Assembly (NCBI RefSeq): GCF_017583065.1
Contig: NZ_JAGEVL010000003.1
Location: 372,001 to 436,000 of the forward strand
Length of the DNA: 64,000 bases
Direction: 5' to 3'
Source: Staphylococcus shinii
GTDB lineage: Bacteria > Bacillota > Bacilli > Staphylococcales > Staphylococcaceae
Shown here: positions 36,736 to 46,173 of the stretch, in pieces
Layout of the letters: the number at the start of each line of letters is the position of its first letter
How positions within the stretch are numbered: the stretch's first letter is position 1
The notes under the pieces: model-generated
The model's input: the letters and a program-made list of their open reading frames with translations, nothing else
What the model was told of the DNA's origin: nothing
Database searches by the model: none
Translations under genes and position numbers: made by a program

Positions 36736-37359
36736 ATGAATAAAATCGCATATTTAGCAATAGACATCCAATTTTCGAGACTTACAGAATTAGATCGTCT
36801 AAGAGGGCTCGTGTTTTTAAATGTATACGACTTGCCAAACACCAATTTAAATATATTTGATGGCGTGATTATTTCAAACCATATCGATGAGCCTTATTTA
36901 TTGGCACAAGACGACATATTACATGACTATATAAACCAAGGCGGAGTGATTTTCACATTAGTGGAAAAATCTTTACCTTGGTTGAATTGTGTATCGAATT
37001 GGAAAAGGTCTTCCATCTCGTTAAAAGATCGAGCTTTAGAAGTGAAAGCAACGGATAATGGGCTTTTTGAGAATATTAAAGTAAAAGATTTGGAATATAG
37101 ACGAGGCGTGCGGGGTTTCTTTTCAAGAGGTTATTTTGAAACAGTTCCTGAGCAAGCAAAAGTGTTAATAACGGATCAAGAACAACAACCTATTGTTTAT
37201 GTAGACCGAACACATAAAGGAACGATATATGCAGGTGCTGGCACCGATATGTATCGTATCTATACATACGAAGACAACACTTCAAATCAAGTGGGGCTAC
37301 AGATGTTAAATGCCATACGTACAGAAGCATCGAGAATTAGGGAGGATTATCAACATTGA
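36736..37359 (+). CDS. GATase/ThuA-like cytosolic protein, family A, copy 2
   Basis: 207 residues; AAGGGAAGT lies before the ATG. It is the paralogue of the 210-residue protein at 35950: FDGVIISNHID near 39-49, RGVRGFFSRGYFETVPE near 115-131, VYVDRTHKGT and a final AGAGTDMY. No signal peptide or membrane segment. Its stop overlaps the TTG of the B partner, so the A-B order of the left arm is repeated. It opens the operon that carries the iron-type ABC importer. Confidence 0.7.
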   Translation: MNKIAYLAIDIQFSRLTELDRLRGLVFLNVYDLPNTNLNIFDGVIISNHIDEPYLLAQDDILHDYINQGGVIFTLVEKSLPWLNCVSNWKRSSISLKDRALEVKATDNGLFENIKVKDLEYRRGVRGFFSRGYFETVPEQAKVLITDQEQQPIVYVDRTHKGTIYAGAGTDMYRIYTYEDNTSNQVGLQMLNAIRTEASRIREDYQH

Positions 37360-37961
37360 ATATAGCTTTGATTATTAATGGGACACCATACCAAAATAGA
37401 TTTTTAGAAGAACAGGAATTTAAGTATTTATATAATGACGTAATACATATTAGAACATTAAGATCACACGATTTAAGTTGCTATGACACAATTTTATTAT
37501 CGTGTCGGCTAGATATTCAATTACTGAAACAACATAGACAATTATTTTTAAATTTTTTAAAACAAGGTAAGCGGCTAGTGATTTTTGGAGAAGTATTGGA
37601 TCAATGGTTTCCTCACATACATTGGGAAGATTCTGAAGTGAATTTCAGTTGGTGGGTTCGACCCAACGGCGACCTCCCGTTAAACCCTGATTATCAAACG
37701 CATAGTTTATATGAATATTTGAAAGTGGATGATATGAAGTGGCATTATCACGGCACGTTCGCTCCACCAAATGGCGCGAAATCATTATTAAATACACCAG
37801 AAGGACGGTCTATTTTTTATATTGATGATGTCAATTTCAATGGCGAGTTAATCGTAACGTCTTTGGATCCAATGTTTCATATTGGACTTGGATTTATTAA
37901 TCAAGCTAAGCCATTTTTACATGGTTTAGGACAATGGCTAAGAAGAGGAGATAATCAATGA
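37356..37961 (+). CDS. GATase/ThuA-like cytosolic protein, family B, copy 2
   Basis: 201 residues, TTG start at 37356 after GGGAGG, overlapping the A gene's stop. Paralogue of the protein at 35355: WHYHG at 129-133 followed by PP, and LDPMFH at 170-175 followed by G and F. The paired His motifs are the only strongly kept polar residues, so metal or ligand binding there is a reasonable idea. The 3' end overlaps the importer lipoprotein start by four bases (ATGA). This tight coupling makes a role with the importer likely. Confidence 0.7.
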   Translation: MNIALIINGTPYQNRFLEEQEFKYLYNDVIHIRTLRSHDLSCYDTILLSCRLDIQLLKQHRQLFLNFLKQGKRLVIFGEVLDQWFPHIHWEDSEVNFSWWVRPNGDLPLNPDYQTHSLYEYLKVDDMKWHYHGTFAPPNGAKSLLNTPEGRSIFYIDDVNFNGELIVTSLDPMFHIGLGFINQAKPFLHGLGQWLRRGDNQ

Positions 37962-39091
37962 AGAAAAAATATAGTATCCTAACTGGGATTGTATTATCAG
38001 CTACATTACTTACAGCATGTAATTCAAATACGACAGCTACGAATTCAGAAGATAAAGAATTAACAAAAGAAGAAAAAATAGTGAAAGACCAAACAAATAG
38101 AGAAGTGAAAATTAAAAAAGATCCAGACAGTATTGTAGTAGGAGGTATCTTGCCATACTTTTCTACTTGGTTTGTAGGGACGAACTCTACAAAAGAAATT
38201 AAAGGCATACATCCTAATGCGTATAACGCTGCAGAAAATTCTATACTTTCTAAAATATCGCCAGATATAAAAAAAGCGTCTACAGAGTTTGTGAAAAATG
38301 GCGATGTGAATATAGAAGAACTGTCTAAAATAAACCCAGATGTCTACTTTGAAAATGCTACGGAACAGAAAACCTTAGATAAAGTTGCGGAGAGTGGCAT
38401 ACCAACAATGGGGTTGCAGACAATCAAGGTAGAAGACGCTGATCCTTTAGCTACGTTTAACAGCTGGTTAAAAGTCACTTCAGATATTAAAGGTGGTAAG
38501 ACGAGTGATAGAACTGAGAAATTTATGAAAGAGGGAGAAAAATCTCAAAAAATGATTGATGATGGGCTACAAGACACGAAAAAATCAGACAAACCCAAAG
38601 TTCTATTCTTACATCAACACACAGACAATTCTATCGTCGTTGGTGGCGGTAATTTCTTTAGTGAAAAATGGATAGAAGCAACTGGTGGTATCGATGTTGT
38701 CGGTGATGATGGGGTTGATGGTCAAAAAGAAGTTAATATGGAACAAATTTATAAATGGGATCCAGATAAAATCTATATTACGAATTTCACTGAGACCCAG
38801 CCTAACGATTTATTGAAAAACAAAGTGTCTGGTCAAGATTGGAGTCAAGTCAAAGCAGTTAAAGACAAAGCGGTCTATAAGGTGCCTTTAGGTATCTATC
38901 GTTGGTTCCCACCAAACGGGGATGCGCCGTTAATGCTTAAATGGATGGCACAACATAATCACCCAGATAAATTCAAATATGATATGAAAGATGAAATAAA
39001 ATCATATTACCAAGATTTTTACGACTATAAATTATCAGACAGAGATGTTGAGTCTATTTTACATCCTTCTTCTGATGCTGCGAAGTATTAA
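37958..39091 (+). CDS. Iron-type ABC importer binding lipoprotein
   Basis: 377 residues, lipobox LTAC near 18-21. The mature part is a class III (FecB/BtuF-like) binding protein: NREVKI near the start, ISPDIKKA and INPDVYFEN, then SQKMIDDG and a W-S-Q-V-K-A-V-KDKAVYKV block. Such proteins bind siderophores, haem, cobalamin or other metal chelates. The start overlaps the upstream B gene by four bases. The ligand is not predictable by eye. Confidence 0.87.
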   Translation: MKKKYSILTGIVLSATLLTACNSNTTATNSEDKELTKEEKIVKDQTNREVKIKKDPDSIVVGGILPYFSTWFVGTNSTKEIKGIHPNAYNAAENSILSKISPDIKKASTEFVKNGDVNIEELSKINPDVYFENATEQKTLDKVAESGIPTMGLQTIKVEDADPLATFNSWLKVTSDIKGGKTSDRTEKFMKEGEKSQKMIDDGLQDTKKSDKPKVLFLHQHTDNSIVVGGGNFFSEKWIEATGGIDVVGDDGVDGQKEVNMEQIYKWDPDKIYITNFTETQPNDLLKNKVSGQDWSQVKAVKDKAVYKVPLGIYRWFPPNGDAPLMLKWMAQHNHPDKFKYDMKDEIKSYYQDFYDYKLSDRDVESILHPSSDAAKY

Positions 39092-39102
39092 GGAGTTAAC
39101 TA

Positions 39103-40101
39103 ATGAAGAAATCAAAAATATTATTATTAATTTTTTTACCACTTGTGGTAGCCATTATTTCACTCGGAGTAGGAAGAGTTTTTATAGACCCTATTACCAT
39201 TATTAAAATTTTAACATCACAAATTATTCCTATAGAAGAAACATGGGCACCAGTACAAGAAACGGTAGTGATGAATGTTCGTTTTCCAAGAATATTATTA
39301 GCTTTATTAATAGGGGGTGGATTGTCTATATCTGGTGCGAGTTTTCAAGGCATGTTTGGTAATCCTTTAGTTTCACCAGACATATTGGGTGTTTCAGCAG
39401 GAGCTGGATTTGGAGCATCTCTAGGTATATTGTTTTTTGGTAACACTTTTGGGGCACAAATATTAGCTTTAGCATTTGGATTATTGGCGATACTGTTTAC
39501 GTTTTTTGTAGCAGGAAATCAAAAAAATTCTCCAATCTTTATGTTTGTGCTCGCAGGTGTCATTACATCAGCATTGTTTAACGCGCTTATTTCATTAATG
39601 AAGTTTGTAGCTGATCCAGAAGAGAAATTGCCCGCAATCACATATTGGTTAATGGGAAGTTTAGGGACAGCAACTTATAAAGATTTATATATTGCCGCGC
39701 CAATTATTATCGTAGGAGTACTCATACTGTATACACTACGATGGAGGCTAAATTTACTCACGTTACCAGAAGATGAAGCTAAATCTATGGGTATTCCTGT
39801 TATAGCTTTAAAATGGGCAATCATTGCAGGTGCAACGATAATCACAGCAGCTACGGTAGCAGTAGCGGGTATCGTAGGATGGGTTGGTTTAATCATCCCA
39901 CATATTGCACGTATGTTTGTAGGTAACAATAATCAATATGTGTTACCTGTGTCACTTGCTATTGGTAGTACATATCTATTAATTATTGATAACTTAGCTA
40001 GAAGTTTAACAGCTACTGAAATTCCATTATCTATATTAACTGCAATTATTGGCGCTCCATTTTTTGCATACTTATTACGCCGTATGGGAGGTTCGTGGTA
40101 A
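39103..40101 (+). CDS. FecCD-family ABC importer permease
   Basis: 332 residues, about nine to ten membrane helices. Family marks are visible: RFPRILLALLIGGGLSISGASFQG near the N-terminus (residues 53-76), NPLVSPDILGVSAGAG, and a C-terminal GWVGLIIPHIAR. It forms the channel of a metal-chelate importer. A single permease implies a homodimer. AGGAG precedes the ATG; the stop overlaps the ATPase start (TAATG). Confidence 0.92.
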   Translation: MKKSKILLLIFLPLVVAIISLGVGRVFIDPITIIKILTSQIIPIEETWAPVQETVVMNVRFPRILLALLIGGGLSISGASFQGMFGNPLVSPDILGVSAGAGFGASLGILFFGNTFGAQILALAFGLLAILFTFFVAGNQKNSPIFMFVLAGVITSALFNALISLMKFVADPEEKLPAITYWLMGSLGTATYKDLYIAAPIIIVGVLILYTLRWRLNLLTLPEDEAKSMGIPVIALKWAIIAGATIITAATVAVAGIVGWVGLIIPHIARMFVGNNNQYVLPVSLAIGSTYLLIIDNLARSLTATEIPLSILTAIIGAPFFAYLLRRMGGSW

Positions 40102-40910
40102 TGCACTTAGAAGTAAAAAAAGGCAACTTTCATTATAAAAACAAACCTTATTTATATAAAGAAGATGTGAATTTTAAATTGGCTCCTGGCGAGGTCTTAT
40201 CAATTTTAGGGCCGAATGGTGCAGGAAAAACAACATTGTTAAAATGTGTTATTGGACTGCTAGATTGGACGGATGGCGAGACGTTTATTGATAATGTTCC
40301 GTTAAATGACCTGAAGAAAAAAGAATTGTGGAAGAAGATTGGTTATGTACCTCAAGCTCAAAAAATGACTTTTGGTTATACGCTCTTAGAACTTGTGATT
40401 ATGGGAAGAGCGCCATTTATAAGTGCTTTGGCACAACCTTCGAAAAAAGATGAAACAGCCGCTATAGAAGCACTAGAGACTGTTGGTATTCAACATTTAG
40501 CCAATCAATCATGTAACGAAGTTAGCGGTGGAGAATTACAGTTAGCACTTATTGCAAGAACACTTGTATCGAATCCAGAATTATTAATACTAGATGAGCC
40601 TGAATCCCATTTGGATATTCAAAAACAGATTACAATTTTACAAACGATACGTAAACTATCCAAAGAACAAGGTATATCATGTATTATTAATACACATTAT
40701 CCTAACCATGCATTTTATCTTTCAGATAACGTGATTATTACTGGAAAAGAAAAAGGTATTATCTTTGGAAAAACAGCTGATGTCATGACAGAAAAAAGAA
40801 TGAAACAATTCTTCGATGTCGATTTAAAGAAACTATATTATGAAGATCAAGACGTACGACTTGAGACATTGGCACCTATGGATTTAGGTATCCAGAAACG
40901 CGAAATTTAA
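40101..40910 (+). CDS. Metal-chelate ABC importer ATPase (FecE/FepC-like)
   Basis: 269 residues from the ATG at 40101. Walker A GPNGAGKTT near 37-45, signature VSGGELQLALIAR near 141-153 and Walker B LLILDEPESHLD. The signature has ELQLALIAR where most have RQRV, which is common in FecE-type subunits. It energises the FecCD permease just upstream and ends the Fur-controlled operon. The 3' region (40911-41176) shows no clear terminator. Confidence 0.9.
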   Translation: MHLEVKKGNFHYKNKPYLYKEDVNFKLAPGEVLSILGPNGAGKTTLLKCVIGLLDWTDGETFIDNVPLNDLKKKELWKKIGYVPQAQKMTFGYTLLELVIMGRAPFISALAQPSKKDETAAIEALETVGIQHLANQSCNEVSGGELQLALIARTLVSNPELLILDEPESHLDIQKQITILQTIRKLSKEQGISCIINTHYPNHAFYLSDNVIITGKEKGIIFGKTADVMTEKRMKQFFDVDLKKLYYEDQDVRLETLAPMDLGIQKREI

Positions 40911-41176
40911 CATGAATAATCATAATAATATTTAATATGTGAAACTGGGTTGTTAACAGTTAAACAAACGGTATTAGAAAGGTATTAAAGTTCTGATTTA
41001 GAAAATACGTTACTTTGGCTAAAAGAACTCACAACTTCCTTTAAAAATAATATAAAAACAAAGAAACTGTATAAATTTTTAAGTATATATGTTTATATAT
41101 TTAAACATATGGGTAGTGTAATAATATTATTCTTTTATAAATTGAAAATTTTTAATATTGAAGGAGAATGTTAATT

Positions 41177-42130
41177 ATGGTCAAAAAAGTAGTTTTGGAA
41201 CAAGCTGCTCAAGAATTTAGTGAGGCTAATAAACCACATCCTCGTATTTATGAATTAGAGCCTAAAGATGGTAGAGCCTTATTAGAAGAAGTGCAATCAT
41301 CCCCAGTCGAAAAATACAATGTAGATATTGAAGATACAACATTTAAAACTGAAAAATTTGGCGATGTACCAGTGCGTTTTATACGCCCAGAAGGAAATAA
41401 AGATACACTACCCGTTATTTTCTATATACACGGTGCAGGTTGGGTATTCGGTAATGCTAAAACACACGATAAGTTAGTTAGAGAGTTAGCCGTAAGAACG
41501 AATTCGGTTGTAGTCTTTCCAGAATATACACTTTCACCTGAGGCAAAGTACCCAACAGCAATTGAACAAAATTACGATGTTTTACAACAATTAAAAGAAG
41601 TTGCTGATGAGAAAAAACTTGATATTAATAAACTTACAGTTGCCGGGGACTCAGTGGGCGGTAATATGGCTACGGTTATGACAATTATGACCAAACAACG
41701 CAAAGGTCTAACAATCAATCAACAGTTACTATACTATCCAGTAACAAACGCTGAATTTGATACTGAGTCATATAATCAATTTGCAGAAAATTATTATTTA
41801 ACTAAAGAAGGCATGAAATGGTTTTGGGATCAATATACTACAGATTCTAATGAAAGAGCAGAAATAACAGCTTCTCCTCTTCGAGCGTCAATAGAAGATT
41901 TAAAAGGCTTACCAAGTGCCATGATTTTAAATGCTGAAGCTGATGTATTACGTGATGAAGGTGAAGCGTATGCGAACAAACTAAGAGAAGCTGGCGTAGA
42001 GGTAACACAAACGAGATTGCAAGGTATTATTCATGATTTTGTTATGGTAAATTCCATGGACCAAATGAATGCAACACGCGCTGCTATGGACTTATCGACA
42101 AAATGGATTAATAAAAAGAATAATCAATAA
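41177..42130 (+). CDS. Alpha/beta hydrolase, HSL-type esterase
   Basis: 317 residues from the ATG at 41177 (AAGGAG eleven bases upstream; the ATG at 41168 touches that site). The oxyanion motif HGAGW near 85-89, nucleophile GDSVGG near 157-162, acid in EADVLRDEG and His in GIIHDF give a full triad of the hormone-sensitive-lipase family. Such enzymes cut short-chain esters. It stands alone between the iron operon and a terminator; the substrate is unknown. Confidence 0.88.
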   Translation: MVKKVVLEQAAQEFSEANKPHPRIYELEPKDGRALLEEVQSSPVEKYNVDIEDTTFKTEKFGDVPVRFIRPEGNKDTLPVIFYIHGAGWVFGNAKTHDKLVRELAVRTNSVVVFPEYTLSPEAKYPTAIEQNYDVLQQLKEVADEKKLDINKLTVAGDSVGGNMATVMTIMTKQRKGLTINQQLLYYPVTNAEFDTESYNQFAENYYLTKEGMKWFWDQYTTDSNERAEITASPLRASIEDLKGLPSAMILNAEADVLRDEGEAYANKLREAGVEVTQTRLQGIIHDFVMVNSMDQMNATRAAMDLSTKWINKKNNQ

Positions 42131-42170
42131 TAAAATCGTTAATTTATTATACGTAAATTGATGTTATATA

Positions 42171-42197
42171 AAGTGAATCAATGAAAGGAATTGGTTC
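42171..42197 (+). terminator. Terminator after the esterase
   Basis: AAGTGAATCAAT / ATTGGTTCACTT, one wobble pair, is followed by a T run. Confidence 0.85.
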
Positions 42198-42227
42198 ACT
42201 TTTTTTAATTTAAAAGGGGATGTCAAC

Positions 42228-43148
42228 ATGCAAACGGTGTTAGGAAGTAATGGACAAATTGGACAAGAAATAGCAAAAGAAATTTATAATAACTATACTA
42301 AACATATTCGATTGGTTAGCAGAAATCCTAAAAAAATTCATGATACTGATGAATTAGTAGCAGCAGATTTAATGAACTACGAGGATACTTATAAAGCCGT
42401 TAAAGGAAGTGAAATTGTATATTTTGCTGTGGGCTTACCTGCTAATTCAGAGTTGTGGGAAAACCGATTCCCAATTATTATGGAAAATGTAGTTAAAGCA
42501 TGCCAAGAAACAAATACTAAGTTAGCATTTTTTGATAATACATATATGTACGAGAAAAATGATAACGTTCAAGTAGAAACTAGCCCGTTTGTTCCAGTAG
42601 GTCGAAAATCACAAGTTCGCGCTAATATTGCTGAAATGTTGTTGTCAGCTATGAAAGATAAATCTATTGATGCAGTTATTGGTCGATCACCAGAATTTTA
42701 TGGGTCTGGATTGACTCAAAGTATAACGAATTCTTTAGTATTTAATCGAGTGAAGGAAGGTAAACGAGCATTTGTACCTATAAATGATTCTGTATTACGT
42801 ACGCTTATTTGGACTCCGGATGCAAGTCGCGCTTTAGTACTGTTAGGTAATACGCCTGATGCGTATGGTGAAACTTGGCATTTACCGACCGATGACAGTA
42901 TCACTTATAAAGAAATAATTAGTAAAGCAGAAAATGTATTAGGTAGAAAAATTAATTATACTATTGTACCGATGTGGCTATTTAAAATAGGTAGTTTATT
43001 TAATCAACAAGTTAAAGAACTTATAGAATTATTACCAAGATATAAGTATGACAATGTCTTTAAATCTAACAAGTTCAAGGAAAGTTTTCCTGACTTTAAA
43101 GTTACAACATATGAAGAAGGTATTAGAAATATTTTAAAAGGGGAATAA
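42228..43148 (+). CDS. NAD(P)-binding epimerase/NmrA-like protein
   Basis: 306 residues. The nucleotide site is GSNGQIGQ near 6-13, followed by RLVSRNPKKIH and AADLMNYE, the pattern of atypical SDRs. A YMYEKND stretch replaces the classic YxxxK. AAGGGGATG precedes the ATG. It ends four bases before the DJ-1-like gene, so the two form an operon, perhaps for stress or carbonyl handling. Exact reaction unknown. Confidence 0.8.
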   Translation: MQTVLGSNGQIGQEIAKEIYNNYTKHIRLVSRNPKKIHDTDELVAADLMNYEDTYKAVKGSEIVYFAVGLPANSELWENRFPIIMENVVKACQETNTKLAFFDNTYMYEKNDNVQVETSPFVPVGRKSQVRANIAEMLLSAMKDKSIDAVIGRSPEFYGSGLTQSITNSLVFNRVKEGKRAFVPINDSVLRTLIWTPDASRALVLLGNTPDAYGETWHLPTDDSITYKEIISKAENVLGRKINYTIVPMWLFKIGSLFNQQVKELIELLPRYKYDNVFKSNKFKESFPDFKVTTYEEGIRNILKGE

Positions 43149-43152
43149 AGTA

Positions 43153-43842
43153 ATGAGAAAAATTATGATAGTTAATACAAGTACAGATTATTTTGAAGGC
43201 AGCAGTAAAGCGACAGGACTATGGCTTGGGGAACTTGTTCATTTCTATGATTATTTTAACTCTAAAAATTATCAAATTGATTTATTTAATACTGACGGTG
43301 GGAGCACACCAATTGATCCGGTTAGTTTAAAACCCTTAATGTTGGATAATATAACTAAAAAGTATTACAATAATCAATCTTTTATGGATATTTTAAGTAA
43401 CTCTCAGTCTATAAATGAAGCAAAACCTACTGAATATGATGTGATTTACTTTACTGGTGGGCACGGGGTAATGTTTGATTTTCCTAATAATGAAGCCGTA
43501 CAACATGCAATAAATGAAGTTTATAATCATGGAGGTATTGTTGCTGCAGTGTGCCATGGTATAGCTGCGTTACTGAATGTAAAAGACGAAAATGGCAGGT
43601 ACTTTATTGATAATAAAGAAATAACTGGTTTTTCTAATACTGAAGAAATCTTAGCTAATCGTAAAAAAATCGTACCATTTATGTTAGAGAGAGAAATAAA
43701 AAAACGTGAAGCGTATTATAGTAAAGCCAAAGTACCATTTATTCCCTATGTTAAAGTCGACAATAGACTGGTTACCGGACAAAATCCCCAATCACCAAAA
43801 CAAGTTGCACAAGCTGTTGATAATATACTTAATAAAAATTAA
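43153..43842 (+). CDS. DJ-1/PfpI-family protein (Hsp31-like)
   Basis: 229 residues. The nucleophile elbow AAVCHGIAALL (Cys near 134) and the upstream TGGHGVMFDF near 100-109 are marks of the Hsp31/type-1 glutamine-amidotransferase-like group, many of which act as glyoxalases or protein/DNA repair factors. It follows the NmrA-like gene after four bases and ends at a terminator. Intact. Confidence 0.87.
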   Translation: MRKIMIVNTSTDYFEGSSKATGLWLGELVHFYDYFNSKNYQIDLFNTDGGSTPIDPVSLKPLMLDNITKKYYNNQSFMDILSNSQSINEAKPTEYDVIYFTGGHGVMFDFPNNEAVQHAINEVYNHGGIVAAVCHGIAALLNVKDENGRYFIDNKEITGFSNTEEILANRKKIVPFMLEREIKKREAYYSKAKVPFIPYVKVDNRLVTGQNPQSPKQVAQAVDNILNKN

Positions 43843-43868
43843 GCTGAGCAAATTTTGCTCAGCTTTTT
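43843..43868 (+). terminator. Terminator after the DJ-1-like gene
   Basis: AGCTGAGCAAA / TTTGCTCAGCT with almost no loop is followed by TTTTT. Confidence 0.9.
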
Positions 43869-43879
43869 AAAAGCCGTAT

Positions 43880-44056
43880 CTTAACGGTAAATTATTAAAC
43901 GCAGATCGTGCCTTTGATGAAAGGGACAAAATATATCTACATCGTCAATCTGGCGTTAGAAGTTCTATCGCTGTGGGAATACTAGAATACAGAGGATTTA
44001 CAAATATTGTTAACATGAGAGAAGGCTATCAAGCATTCTCAGCATTATTTCAATAA
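43880..44056 (+). pseudogene. Rhodanese-domain 3' scar
   Basis: The open frame gives NADRAFDERDKIYLH, RQSGVRSSIAVGILEYRG, then NIVNMREGYQAFS and a stop. This is the end of a rhodanese domain such as those of CstA/CstB sulfur proteins. The active-site Cys expected in H-C-Q-S-G is Arg here, and no start codon or upstream domain remains, so it is a dead fragment. Confidence 0.7.
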
Positions 44057-44524
44057 TCATGACAATAATGGGTTATTTTTAAATTTAGTCATTATTTCTA
44101 TGTAAATGTATGATGAAATAAAATTGGCCTTACTACTTTTAATGGAGTTGAAGATTACAAAGAATTTTCAGTAACAATAAAATTCATCTAAAATTATGTA
44201 ATGAGACTTAATTACTTTATTAGTATACAAACTATAAATATTAGCAAGTAGGAGAGAACAGTATAATTTCTGCTCTCTCCTATTAATTTATTATATCTAT
44301 TATTTATCATCATCAAAGTAATAGATAAAGTAACATAATATAAATGATGTGAAAAATAACTTCCAAAATACAAAAGTTTGTTTATGAAACGAGTAAGAAA
44401 ATCATTAATTATTAGGATGTTTTTTAGTTTCATTTTTGGATAATTGTCTTTATCTAATTTACTAATAATAGTGGGAACGGTTAATAAAAACTTTTAGAAA
44501 GTAATGATAACCTACATTTTAAAG
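44057..44524. other. Intergenic, 468 bases, one hairpin
   Basis: A 13-base inverted repeat with one mismatch (TAGGAGAGAACAG with its partner, 44249-44282) probably acts as a terminator for the converging DeoR-type gene. Nothing else is recognised. Confidence 0.5.
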
Positions 44525-45274
44525 TTAAATTATATATATTTCATTGATTAATTTCTCTTTATCATTTTCATTTAATTCGTTATCGCAGATTAATATATCA
44601 AGTTCGTTAAAATCACATATTTTTATAGTAACAGTTTTATTTAATTTACTACTGTCTGCTGTAAGATAATTAATTTTAGACATTTGTAATATTCTGCGAC
44701 GTGTTTCAACTTCTTCTAAACTATAATCAGTCACTCCATTATTTGATGAAAAACCACTACAACAAATAAATGATTTTTCAATATTTAACCGATCAAAATT
44801 AAATAAAAAATCAAAACTTGTAATAGATTGTTCTGATTTACGCACTTTTCCTCCTATGCTAATTACTGTGTGACCTTGATTTAATGTTTGTAACATTACG
44901 GGGATAGAATTAGTAATGATAGTTAGGTTCTCATGATAAGTTAAGTTTTTAGCAATTTGTAAAGTAGTAGAGCCACTATCTAAAAAGATACAATCCCCAT
45001 TTTTAATTTCATTGGTTGCTTTTTTAGCAATCTCTTCTTTTTTAGCTAAGTTTAAAGATAAGCGTTGTTCAATCATTGATTCTCCATTTTGATCTTTTTT
45101 GATACGGATGCCTCCATATTCTTTAGTAATCAAATCTTCTTTAGCTAATTTTTGAACATCTCTTCTTAACGTTTCCATAGAAATATCTAAATTTTCTTGT
45201 AATGATTTCAATTTCATAAAATCGTTTTCTTCAAGTACTTTAATTATTTTACGTCTTCTCTCAGTAGGTAACAT
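44525..45274 (-). CDS. DeoR-family transcriptional regulator
   Basis: 249 residues. An N-terminal winged helix (RRRKIIKVLEEND, then ETLRRDVQKL near 33-42) and the DeoR sensor domain with IFLDSGSTT near 93-101, TNS and the later YLTADSSKLNKT are visible. DeoR sensors usually bind a phosphorylated metabolite. It is divergent from the 2-aminoethylphosphonate operon, with inverted repeats between the two, so it is the likely local regulator. A phosphonate-pathway metabolite such as phosphonoacetaldehyde is a plausible effector, by inference. Confidence 0.9.
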   Translation of the reverse strand: MLPTERRRKIIKVLEENDFMKLKSLQENLDISMETLRRDVQKLAKEDLITKEYGGIRIKKDQNGESMIEQRLSLNLAKKEEIAKKATNEIKNGDCIFLDSGSTTLQIAKNLTYHENLTIITNSIPVMLQTLNQGHTVISIGGKVRKSEQSITSFDFLFNFDRLNIEKSFICCSGFSSNNGVTDYSLEEVETRRRILQMSKINYLTADSSKLNKTVTIKICDFNELDILICDNELNENDKEKLINEIYII

Positions 45275-45353
45275 AGTGGAATCCTCCTAAATTATATAGT
45301 AATATATTAAACAGTTGGTAATTAAATAGTCAACACTTAATCAATTTTTACAT

Positions 45354-45398
45354 TTGTTTAACATGAGGTTAATAAACAATTTGTATACTTTTAGTATA
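45354..45398. promoter_or_regulatory. Inverted repeats in the DeoR/phn divergent promoter
   Basis: TTGTTTA...TAAACAA (45354-45379) and TATACT-TTT-AGTATA (45384-45398) lie just before the operon start at 45418. Either could be the DeoR operator; the second overlaps a TATACT -10-like box. Confidence 0.45.
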
Positions 45399-45417
45399 GC
45401 AAATTGGAGGTGCTACA

Positions 45418-46173
45418 TTGTTAGAATTAAAAAATGTTTCGAAAAAATATAAAAATAATGAAGTTCTAAATAATATTAACTTAGCTATCAACAATGGAGA
45501 AATCGTTAGTTTACTTGGCCCGAGTGGTTGTGGAAAAACAACATTATTAAATATGATTTTAGGTTTGACAGAAGTAAGTGCGGGAGAAATTATTTATAAT
45601 AATGAAGTTATCCAAAATAAGCCAATGCACAAACGTGATTTTAATATTGTATTTCAAGATTATTGTTTGTTTCCACATTTAAATGCTTACGAAAATATTA
45701 TTTACGGTTTAAAAAACTTGAAGAAAAATCCATATGATAAAAAGGTGACTGATTTAATAGAATTGCTCGAGCTTAGACCACATTTGTATAAAAAGATACA
45801 TGAATTGTCAGGAGGACAAAAGCAACGTGTATCTATTGCAAGAACAATTGCTATGGAACCTAAAATTTTATTGATGGATGAGCCGTTGAGCGCATTAGAT
45901 GGTGTAATTAAAGAATCTATTAAAGATATGATTCAAAAAATAGCAAAAACACTAAATTTAACGACAATCATTGTAACCCATGACCCAGAGGAAGCCTTAA
46001 CTATGGCTGATAAGGTGGTTGTAATAGAAAATGGAAAGGTAGCACAATTTGGTACGCCAGATAATATTATTAATGAACCGAAAAATAAATTTGTCGAACA
46101 ATTTATTTTAGACCAGCTTAAAGTGAAAAGAAATCATATTTATCAATTATTTGGAGCATCCTATGGTGCCTAA
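45418..46173 (+). CDS. 2-aminoethylphosphonate-type ABC importer ATPase
   Basis: 251 residues, TTG start after GGAGG. Walker A GPSGCGKTT near 37-45, signature LSGGQKQRVSIAR and Walker B LLMDEPLSALD place it in the PotA/FbpC/PhnT group. It is the first gene of an operon with permease, binding protein, phnW and phnX; that company fixes the substrate as a phosphonate with good probability. Its end overlaps the permease start by 11 bases. Confidence 0.88.
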   Translation: MLELKNVSKKYKNNEVLNNINLAINNGEIVSLLGPSGCGKTTLLNMILGLTEVSAGEIIYNNEVIQNKPMHKRDFNIVFQDYCLFPHLNAYENIIYGLKNLKKNPYDKKVTDLIELLELRPHLYKKIHELSGGQKQRVSIARTIAMEPKILLMDEPLSALDGVIKESIKDMIQKIAKTLNLTTIIVTHDPEEALTMADKVVVIENGKVAQFGTPDNIINEPKNKFVEQFILDQLKVKRNHIYQLFGASYGA

